From Lucinisca nassula (taxonomy: Eukaryota; Mollusca; Bivalvia; Lucinida; Lucinidae), in assembly GCA_963580285.1 (NCBI GenBank), contig OY757011.1, forward strand, positions 154,741,245-154,805,244: a DNA stretch of 64,000 nucleotides, given 5' to 3'. Within the stretch, counting starts at the first letter, position 1. Each line of letters starts with the position of its first letter. Of this stretch, positions 55,801 through 62,337 are shown in pieces. The position numbers and the translations under genes were made by a program. The notes under the pieces are model-generated. The model searched no databases, had not been told where the DNA came from, and saw only the letters and a program-made list of their open reading frames with translations.

Positions 55801-56017
55801 ATTTGCTAATGTATGAAACTATATACATAGCACAAGCATATGGATCTAAAACAAATTGTATGTCAATGTTTGCCTTCCATGCTTTTAACACACTATCATT
55901 GTACAAATTTACACGGATCTCACTTGGATTTCTTTTCAAAAATACCTTTGAAGAGTTTAAAGAACTTCTAATACATTTAATATATTCTTCCTCTCTCATT
56001 TGGACAACATTATTCAA
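52853..56017 (-). CDS. Helentron Rep C-terminal part, PIF1 helicase and EEP endonuclease (frame 3)
   Basis: 1,054 codons. It is not an independent gene: the first codon (TTG) lies inside the Rep domain and its frame overlaps the end of frame 2. Residues 58-72 hold the Rep motif with the two tyrosines (YIVSYISK, Y65 and Y69) that form covalent DNA links in HUH-Y2 nucleases. From about 390 to 860 is a superfamily-1 PIF1-type helicase: Walker A GGAGVGKS (425-432), Walker B DEISM (513-517), VGDLYQLKP, HRAQGST (810-816) and YVALSRVRS (837-845). From about 893 an EEP endonuclease begins: AFNNCRSLN, AETRL with the metal-binding Glu at 927, LYKSP, and GDFNID (1037-1042). The frame then stops, and the catalytic end is in the tail at 52684-52857. 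Role: single-strand cleavage, unwinding and strand transfer for rolling-circle transposition. An acidic linker lies at 200-390. Confidence 0.93.
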   Translation of the reverse strand: MNNVVQMREEEYIKCIRSSLNSSKVFLKRNPSEIRVNLYNDSVLKAWKANIDIQFVLDPYACAMYIVSYISKSQRGMSNLLHAAAKEARNGNMDLKRQVRHIGNVFSNSVEVSAQEAVYLVLQMPLTKSSRSVVFINTSLPNQRVQLLKPKSVLDELPADSIDIMSDNKIKRYSNRPKPLEKYCLADYVSELEVIYPDGQNDYRDEEEQDCEKNAEMSDGECFDGSKTILTLKNGIKIKQCRNPKIIRYVRFNLKTDEENHYREKLLLFYPWRNEETDLLGTFSTYKEHYESIRHMIDHKCSAYEHHAEELELARDLAEAEYNAFDDIAPSTQQVESDDDEIEPVESEEFIYYNPDRIEHRDYDIGTEIGCYVSAPQINVNENIMSDIEYRKLLQCLNSKQKQFYNHVIHWIKTKDAPLYVFLSGGAGVGKSLVIRALYQTLFRILNLKEGEDADHTRVLLCAFTGKAAFNINGSTISSAFKQKYKQSDQTLTCDSLNTFRSKYQGLSVVIIDEISMVSNSMLNFIDQRLQALKGTRTPFGGVSIIAVGDLYQLKPVSGDWIFNDMKHDAAALSRNLWKDLFTMFELTEIMRQKDDLEFAELLNRLRINTLTSEDKTRLKQCEVTTIDIEYQKNAPHLFAENYFMHVFNDGIIRNMATEKVEIPCMDTYVSPKLSKEKIDCALKNLKNVTDPNQTANLHCSLTVVVDMIYDLTINIKTEEGLANGASCVVKLIEYKLQTTQRPSIIWVQFDDKKAGIETRIKYKNRGLYHSSIDDNWTPIFDVNRSFTYNRKTFQRVQFPLQPSAGRSVHRAQGSTLERVVIDLSQRKPRKVPHLHYVALSRVRSIEKLQILNFNEKALQVDDQVKTEMQRLHETAVLELCDTSLELIDPVSHFKVAFNNCRSLNLHFDDIRHDKNLLSTHIFGLAETRLHQPDNDNDYAIEGYFLIRNDQIGCNTCKRPAHGLAVYAKDDTIIIQDRKYSSDTLEFIMVTASHVLIESQIVFLYKSPQMSDSNLLSSLNKELIPYLIPSKPLMIIGDFNIDVLLKHNIVKKMK

Positions 56018-56658
56018 AAATCTTCATAAGACATATCATACCCATCTTTCTCGTTGTTTATTTTTTTCTGTATGTTTTGGTACAATTTATAATACTTGTC
56101 TTTTTCAGTTTCCAGTGGTTCCAAGACAGTAGTTTTGGAAAGAGGTGGTAATGGATAACCAAAACGACAGATTTTGTCTTCTCGTTTTCTACACGTTCTA
56201 GAATGTTTGTGAATTTGAAGTTCTATCAAACTACTAAGATGAGGGTTGTTTATAGAACATTTTAAATACTGATCCACATAAGCAGCCAATTTTTCATCAG
56301 AGTCCACATTGAATTTTGGTGCATTTTGTACCCATACAATCATGTGAATGTGTTGAGATCCACGTTGCTGAAATTCCACTCTAAAAAAGTAATCAACAAC
56401 TTTTCCAAGAGGCTCATGCTCACTCTTTAGAACTGTGTTAATGAATTCTTTAACTCTATGCTCGAAATATCTGGAACAAGTGACTGGATCGGATTGAATG
56501 AGTTTAATCTTTTGTTCCCAAGCCAAGTTCTCAAGTTGATCATCAGTGTAGTTCACATTTTTATTTAAGATAGCTAACATTTTTAAAAGATCAACCCATC
56601 TTGTATCAGCTGAGGACAATGACATAAACCAAGTTGGCAAACCCATCTGTCGAATCAT
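56014..56658 (-). CDS. Helentron Rep HUH nuclease core (frame 2)
   Basis: 214 codons bridging frames 1 and 3. It begins inside the Helitron-like N domain (MIRQMGLPTWFMSLSSAD, a classic block) and holds the HUH motif in FQQRGSQHIHMIVWV (His103, His105), which binds the metal for nicking. The Cys-rich CRKREDKICRFGYP segment follows. It joins frame 1 at an A9 run (plus strand T9 at 56672-56680), where one base too many shifts the frame. It joins frame 3 at a T5 run (plus strand A5 at 56016-56020), where one base is missing. Sequence similarity to Helitrons continues smoothly across both junctions. The annotated start is not a true initiation site. Confidence 0.93.
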   Translation of the reverse strand: MIRQMGLPTWFMSLSSADTRWVDLLKMLAILNKNVNYTDDQLENLAWEQKIKLIQSDPVTCSRYFEHRVKEFINTVLKSEHEPLGKVVDYFFRVEFQQRGSQHIHMIVWVQNAPKFNVDSDEKLAAYVDQYLKCSINNPHLSSLIELQIHKHSRTCRKREDKICRFGYPLPPLSKTTVLEPLETEKDKYYKLYQNIQKKINNEKDGYDMSYEDF

Positions 56659-59600
56659 AGCATAAACATCCTTTTTTTTTAGATTCTAAATATGCTGGAG
56701 AATTTCTTAGCTGTTTAAACAAATAGTAACCTTCATCATTTTTTACAATACTGTCAATACACTCTGAGTTCCTTGCTTGTGCAGCAGTAATATTATTTAT
56801 TCCAGTTTGACACCTTCTAACAGCAAGGTTTGCTTTGTCATTCAATTGCTTCATTTGTAATTTTTTCAGTTTAAAAAATATATTAGGTACACTGTTAGCA
56901 GCCCGCCTATCCTGACTTCTCAATTCCCACTTTGCTATATCACTATAATGTACAGGCACTTTTCTATCATCATTATCTATTCGCCTCTGTCCACAAAATA
57001 TGGATGGGAAACAAAGATATTCTGAATCTTTATCTTGAAAAATACTTAGCGGTCGTTGACCTTCTCCAGGAGCAAATGTGAAAGTACAATTTCTGTTTTC
57101 AAGATCTGCATCATCGAGCAAAGTGTCAATATTTCCCACATTTTCCTGGGTGATTTCTTCTGCATCTGAATCATAAAGTTCTTCCACATGAGATGTGTTA
57201 TCATTTGAAATATCATCATTTTTTTTATCATTCTCAAACATTTCATTTACAGCACCATCAAAATCAACAATATTATACTTTGAACAATCTTTTATACACA
57301 CCTCAAAAAAATCATGTATAACCTCAGCATGGTTCTGATCACTTGGGATGTCCTGTAGAGTTTCATTCAAAACACCATCAAAATCAACAATATTTGTTTC
57401 TGAACAGCTTTTTATTTGTGACTCAAAAAATGCATGCAATATTTCATTACTTTGTTCTGTGATTCTCTTTATCCACTGCTGGTCAATTTCAACATTTGCA
57501 TGTTTATACAGCTCACTACCTTTCATTAGCCAGTGCAAAGCACGAAGTACATGAAATGGTCGAACATTTTCTGAGAAAACATAAGACTTAAATGACATTT
57601 TCTTCTTCAATTTCACGGCAACTGTAACATTTTCATCGAAAGGCCTTGGTAGAGCATTCACAACTGGTTGAATATCAACAGGAACATTAACAACATTTCC
57701 TTTTACTGATAATTGGCGACCTCTAGCTAGTTCACGCATCTGCATGAATGGTATACGTAAAGCAATAAGACGTTCTTCAAGTGGAAACAGCTCCAATTCT
57801 TTAGGTTTTAGTGGCCACTTCATTCCGTTTAACACAGACAATCTTGGGACTTTACCAAACTTAATATTGTCTTTGCATGTACAACAAATCCATTCTTCTT
57901 CCTTGACAGATTTTACACCTGTTAAGTATTTTTCCTTGTCTTTACATAAAAATGTTTCAGCTTTTGATACAGTCTCTGCAAACCATGTCTGGTGACAACA
58001 ACTACATATATAGAGAGGTCCAACTGAAATATTCTTGTGAAACTTTTCAATACAAGCATCAATATCACTACCACATTTTCTATGCTTTGCAGTTAACTTT
58101 TCAGCCTGTGAAAAGGATGGATCTTTACGCTTGGCAGCTTTTCTTTTACAGTCTGTAATGTTTTCACCTTTTTTGTTTCTTTCATTTAATCTCCATTGTT
58201 GTTTTGCAACCCTTTCTTGTTCTAATATATATGGATCTGACCTTGCCTTCCTCTTTGACCGATTTTGTATTTGAATGTCTTTCTGTTTGAATTCATGGCT
58301 TTTTCGATATTCTCGTTTCTTTTCACTTTCCCATCTTTTATATTCATCTATCAATCTAGCTCTTCTCTTACATGCCTTTGTCATAGCTTTGTCTTTTCTC
58401 CTGTTTTCTTCAGATTGTCTAGCACTCTGCATAGATTTAAGCGTATATTCTCTGTCCTTTTTTTGGTATTCTTCAGACTGTCTAGCATTCTTCATAGATT
58501 TAAGCGTATATTCTCTATCCTTTTTTCTGTATTCTTCAGACTGTCTAGCATTCTTCATAGATTTAAGCGTATATTCTCTATCCTTTTTTTGGTATTCATC
58601 AGATTGTCTAGCACTCTTCATAGATTTAAGCGTATATTGTCTATCCTTTTTTCTGTATTCTTCAGACTGTCTAGCATTCATCATAGATTTAAGCGTATAT
58701 TCTCTATCCTTTTTTTGGTATTCTTCAGATTGTCTAGCACTCTGCATAGATTTAAGCGTATATTCTCTATCCTTTTTTCTGTATTCTTCAGACTGTCTAG
58801 CATTCTTCATAGATTTAAGCGTACATTCTCTATCCTTTTTTTGGTATTCTTCAGTTTGTCTAGCACTCTGCTTAGATTTAAGCGTATATTCTCTATCCTT
58901 TTTTCTGTATTCTGCAGACTGTCTAGCATTCTTCATAGATTGAAGTGTATATTCTCTATCCTTTTTTTGGTATTCTTCTGATTGTCTAGCACTCTGCTTA
59001 GATTGAAGTGTATACTCTTTGTCTTTTATTTTGAAGTTAGAGCACTGCCTCAGTTTCTGCATATAAGCTCTCATATATTCTTTTCTGTCTGTAATTTTTT
59101 TCTTATTTGTTTTTTCATTGTTCCTAATCTTTTGATTTTTAGTTACCTTTGTGCTATTTCCAGTCTTCTGTTCAAGTCTATGCTTTTGATCCTTGAAGTA
59201 TTTGCCAATAAGGGTTGCATGACTTTCACTACTTGTATCATCAAAAAAGTTTTCTCCTGCATGTGCATTCCTCATATGGCTTTCAGACATCTTTCTCTTG
59301 TAAGTTACAGATTTCCAAGCATAGTCATGTGGAGTGTCAGTATGACACTGTGCTCTATTTTCAATATCAAATGCTGAGTTATGCTCAAGATCAGATAAGT
59401 CAAAGTCTATAGGAAGAATTTCGAACTGTGTGGAAATGGAAATCATCATACTTTCATACAACGCATATAGAAATTTAACTAGATCATCTAAACAACTGAA
59501 AGCAGCTAGTAATGATTTTCCATCTGGAACTGATAATCCATTGAAACCATGGGAATGTGAATCAAATATAAAATATTTGCAATCTTTCTTGAACACAGAA

Positions 59601-60619
59601 GAACAAATTGAACCTATCATTAGTAAAACATTTGAAGAACATTGTAAAGCAGTGTATAATGCTTGGTGAAGAGTAGGTAAACTGGTATTGACAAACTGTT
59701 CTGTGCAAAGACCTGTCATAATAGCAGATTTTTTAACAACAACTTCTTTGTTTAAAATTGAAACTAATCTTGGAAGTTCATCAAAGTTGAGCAACTTACT
59801 TCTGAATTTACCTTTTGCCTTTAATTCATATATAATCTTATTATACAGACAATCTCCAGCTAAAAGAATGTTGTCTAAATCTGTACTACAAGAAATGTCC
59901 AAGTACGCTGCATATATTAATGAACAAAGTGCATTTGCAGTGCATTGACATCCTCTGGACTCATTGCTAAATATTTCAGAACCTTGGTGAAAAGATCCCA
60001 GTTCAAATTTGACAGAATTAAATGGACCATTAGAAGGAGTCCATAGCATTGTTTCAGCATGTTCACTTGCTGGAATGGCACTATACAATGGCTTATTAGA
60101 ATCCATCAAACAGTTCTGTTCTCTTATATTTACATTAGGGGACCTCATTGTTTCATGTATACAGGTATTTGAAGAACTTTCTAAAACATTTTCAAAAGGT
60201 TCACAACAATAACTGGAAAGACTGTCAGGCTTGTTTTCATAGAAGTTTTCAGACAAGTATTCAGACATGTTTTCAGACACATTATCAGACACATTATCAG
60301 ACACATTATCAGACATATTATCAGACATATTATCAGACAGGTTTTCAGGTGACTCTTCAATGAACACAGATGGTTTTTCTGTGGGCTGGGATAGACCCCC
60401 ATCTGATAAACCAATAACACCCATAGACACAGATGGCCCTTCATCTAAAACAGATGAAAGGAAAGGGTGGGCTAGGCCCCCATCTGATAAACCAATAACA
60501 CCCATCTGTACTGCCACACCAGGAGGTTCCACATCTGATTCTTCAGGTCTTGTTCTTTCCTTTCTAACTCTGTCTTCCTTTCTCCGTTGATTCAAAGACT
60601 TTTTCTTCAAACGTGGCAT
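56606..60619 (-). CDS. Helentron N-terminal region: protease-like domain, charged repeats, DUF6570-like, start of Rep (frame 1)
   Basis: 1,337 codons from an ATG with an in-frame TGA four codons upstream, so the start is well placed. Residues 39-49 and 66-76 repeat MGVIGLSDGGL. About 95-125 is a run of DN(M/V)S repeats. Residues 205-400 look like a papain-fold cysteine protease of the C76 (herpesvirus-tegument-like deubiquitinase) type: FHQG (Gln212), GCQCTANAL (probable nucleophile Cys226) and FDSHSHG (Asp353, His355). Residues 529-756 are 21-residue charged repeats. Residues 870-1000 form a Cys-rich/DUF6570-like region (ICSCCHQTWF, CCTC, NGMKWP, LPRPF). Residues 1061-1130 contain a duplicated FFE...NIVDFDG segment. 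From 1182 the Helitron-like N domain begins (APGEGQRPLS, FPSIF, DRRAAN) and runs into frame 2. The last 20 or so residues past the A9 run are out of frame. The protease role (processing or deubiquitination) is inference. Confidence 0.9.
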   Translation of the reverse strand: MPRLKKKSLNQRRKEDRVRKERTRPEESDVEPPGVAVQMGVIGLSDGGLAHPFLSSVLDEGPSVSMGVIGLSDGGLSQPTEKPSVFIEESPENLSDNMSDNMSDNVSDNVSDNVSENMSEYLSENFYENKPDSLSSYCCEPFENVLESSSNTCIHETMRSPNVNIREQNCLMDSNKPLYSAIPASEHAETMLWTPSNGPFNSVKFELGSFHQGSEIFSNESRGCQCTANALCSLIYAAYLDISCSTDLDNILLAGDCLYNKIIYELKAKGKFRSKLLNFDELPRLVSILNKEVVVKKSAIMTGLCTEQFVNTSLPTLHQALYTALQCSSNVLLMIGSICSSVFKKDCKYFIFDSHSHGFNGLSVPDGKSLLAAFSCLDDLVKFLYALYESMMISISTQFEILPIDFDLSDLEHNSAFDIENRAQCHTDTPHDYAWKSVTYKRKMSESHMRNAHAGENFFDDTSSESHATLIGKYFKDQKHRLEQKTGNSTKVTKNQKIRNNEKTNKKKITDRKEYMRAYMQKLRQCSNFKIKDKEYTLQSKQSARQSEEYQKKDREYTLQSMKNARQSAEYRKKDREYTLKSKQSARQTEEYQKKDRECTLKSMKNARQSEEYRKKDREYTLKSMQSARQSEEYQKKDREYTLKSMMNARQSEEYRKKDRQYTLKSMKSARQSDEYQKKDREYTLKSMKNARQSEEYRKKDREYTLKSMKNARQSEEYQKKDREYTLKSMQSARQSEENRRKDKAMTKACKRRARLIDEYKRWESEKKREYRKSHEFKQKDIQIQNRSKRKARSDPYILEQERVAKQQWRLNERNKKGENITDCKRKAAKRKDPSFSQAEKLTAKHRKCGSDIDACIEKFHKNISVGPLYICSCCHQTWFAETVSKAETFLCKDKEKYLTGVKSVKEEEWICCTCKDNIKFGKVPRLSVLNGMKWPLKPKELELFPLEERLIALRIPFMQMRELARGRQLSVKGNVVNVPVDIQPVVNALPRPFDENVTVAVKLKKKMSFKSYVFSENVRPFHVLRALHWLMKGSELYKHANVEIDQQWIKRITEQSNEILHAFFESQIKSCSETNIVDFDGVLNETLQDIPSDQNHAEVIHDFFEVCIKDCSKYNIVDFDGAVNEMFENDKKNDDISNDNTSHVEELYDSDAEEITQENVGNIDTLLDDADLENRNCTFTFAPGEGQRPLSIFQDKDSEYLCFPSIFCGQRRIDNDDRKVPVHYSDIAKWELRSQDRRAANSVPNIFFKLKKLQMKQLNDKANLAVRRCQTGINNITAAQARNSECIDSIVKNDEGYYLFKQLRNSPAYLESKKKGCLCYDSTDGFANLVYVIVLS
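58352..59035 (-). repeat. 63-bp coding tandem repeats in the Helentron
   Basis: About nine clean copies (58415-58981) plus two decayed ones encode S-E-E-Y-(Q/R)-K-K-D-R-E-Y-T-L-K-S-M-K-N-A-R-Q-like units. QKK and RKK units alternate, giving a 126-bp higher-order period. The repeat is in frame and rich in Lys, Arg and Glu, so it probably forms a charged helix. Arg/Lys-rich repeats of similar length occur in other Helitron proteins. Confidence 0.92.
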
Positions 60620-61270
60620 CCTTATTTCTCAATCCAACACAAATTTGATTCTCACAAAAATTATAATGTACAGTAAAAATAGTTATGAATATAAATAATT
60701 GTTAAACACAATTGTTCACAGCAGAATGTTCAGATAGAAAATCTGTTTGGCGATACTAAAAAAGAAAAGAAAAACATAGTAGCTTTATGAAGAAACAAAA
60801 CTGAATAGTCACAATTTACAATCATATTTACAATCATACAAAGGAAACACCGTGATCAGCAAGGAGGCATTATCCCAAGAAGAGACCCACTTGTGCATTG
60901 ATAATTTTTGCCTTAAAAGTGTTTTGTGTGAGCATATGATATTTATAAGTTTTAGTATGAACTTTGATACAAAATTGTTTCAGATGTTGCAACAAACAAA
61001 ATAAAAAGAATTATTTTGTTTTCACAGAATAAACAAATTAAATTTTCTCTTTTACCAATGGCACTTACCCGGTACAGGAATACCTGTTTTACCCACATCA
61101 TAATGTCTTAGTAATCAATATTAAGACAGAAAGATGTGTATTTAGTTAAATGCAATCATTTTCAAATAATGGGTACAATTCTGCAAGTGCAGAATTTTAA
61201 AGAATGTTGAAAATATATCTTCTGGTCTGTGTACCCAGCTCCTGAAAAGAAGAAAAAGATCACTGAAAAG
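60620..61270. other. Helentron 5' region and flank
   Basis: AT-rich, with no coding signal on either strand. The perfect 9-bp-stem palindrome AATTCTGCAAGTGCAGAATT at 61177-61196 is the only strong structure and may mark the 5' end. A short stretch ending CTGTACCGG before GTAAGT (minus strand, about 61070) resembles a splice donor but has no supporting protein similarity. Confidence 0.4.
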
Positions 61271-61274
61271 AATG

Positions 61275-61590
61275 ACTAGAGCTGTCAGATAATCTGACTA
61301 TAGTTCTACTACAAGGCATAAGATGAGAGCTGGAAAATTTTGATGTTTAAAAATCCAAGAGTTATAAACCCTTGGCCATTATTCCACCATTACACCTCCC
61401 TTATCTTAGAGACAAAGTGTGGTATAAGTTTCATTGAAATAGGAACAAAATTATAAACGTGAAGCAAAAAGCATTTTGATTTTTAAAAAACTACCAAGGG
61501 ACATAACTCCAAGAGTGATAATCCACGGACTCTTATTCTGTTATACACGGTACATCCAGTCAATGTCCATGTTTATACAAACTTATACAA
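61275..61590 (+). mobile_element. Family-iv element 5' part
   Basis: CTAGAGCT with palindrome GTCAGAT-a-ATCTGAC (61284-61298), the same design as 49070-49200 but with different paired bases. The body (TAACTCCAAGAGTGATAATC near 61504 and CCAAGAGTTATAAACC near 61356) resembles two loose units. No 3' hairpin recognised before the type D array starts at about 61590. Confidence 0.6.
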
Positions 61591-62337
61591 ACTTAGACCC
61601 ATATTCAAACCTGAGCAAGACGTTCAGGCTCAAAATGTGGCTACTACAGTGTTCACAAGATTTTTGCATGATTTGACCTACTGACCTACTGTTTGACTGG
61701 ACCCTTTTTCGAACTCAACCCAGATTTCATCAAGGCAATCATTCTGAGCAAGTTTCATGATAAATGGACTTAAAATGTGGCCTCTAAGAGTGTTCACAAG
61801 GTTTTCCTATGACCTTATTTTTGACCGGACATGACCCATATTCGAACATGACAGAGATTTTGTCGAGGTGATCGTTTTGAGCAAGTTTCATGAAGTTTAG
61901 CCTGAAAATGTTGCTACCAGAGTGTTCACGAAGTTTTTCTATGATTTGACCTACTGACCTACTTTTTGACCTGACAAACTTGGCCAAGATTTCATCAAGG
62001 CAATCATTCTGAGTAAGTTTTATGACAATTGGACTTAAAATGTGGCCTCTTCACAAGGGTTTTTTATGATTTGACCCACTGACCTCATTTTTGACCGGAC
62101 ATGACCCATATTCAAACTTGAACAAAGGAACCAACATCTTATGGTGGTTTAAACTGTTTGCTGTTTTCAAATCATAAATGAAACGGCTTTTGTGCAGATA
62201 AGACAAAAGTAGGCAATTTGTCCCCTTTCAGGGGGCAATAACTCTGGAAAAGATGATGGGATATGGGTGGTTCAACAAAGGAACCCAGATCCTATAGTGC
62301 TTCCAAGTTGTGTGTAAATTTGGTTAAAATTATATCA
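61590..62337 (+). repeat. Type D and F tandem units, truncated by another element
   Basis: About four decayed type D units (GACCTACTGACCTAC, GATCATTCTGAGCAAGTTT) are followed by one type F unit (GGGGGCAATAACTC, GGTTCAACAAAGGAACCCAG). The F unit is cut by the family-i 5' end at 62338, so this is an older element invaded by a younger one. Confidence 0.8.

Larger units (their letters stand above)
52400..61200 (-). mobile_element. Helitron2/Helentron-type element, nearly intact
   Basis: The minus strand carries Rep (HUH-Y2) and PIF1-type helicase domains, the diagnostic pair for Helitrons, with a C-terminal EEP endonuclease, which marks the Helentron branch. The protein frames run from 60619 to 52684 with three frame breaks and no large deletion. 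The ends are not resolved. Candidates are a perfect palindrome AATTCTGCAAGTGCAGAATT at 61177-61196 on the 5' side and TACCTTTTGAAAAGGTA at 52448-52464 on the 3' side. Both lie outside the coding span in otherwise unstructured sequence. Boundaries could be off by several hundred bases. Confidence 0.8.

Noticed and set aside
56014..56690. Programmed ribosomal frameshifting between the Helentron frames
   Set aside because: The first junction would need +1 (or -2) and the second -1, in plain homopolymers without a standard slippery site. Indels or sequencing error are simpler.
58265..58981. Two long plus-strand reading frames (238 and 222 codons) with regular repeats
   Set aside because: They are the antisense shadow of the in-frame 63-bp repeats of the Helentron. 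The peptides are low-complexity and show no family resemblance.
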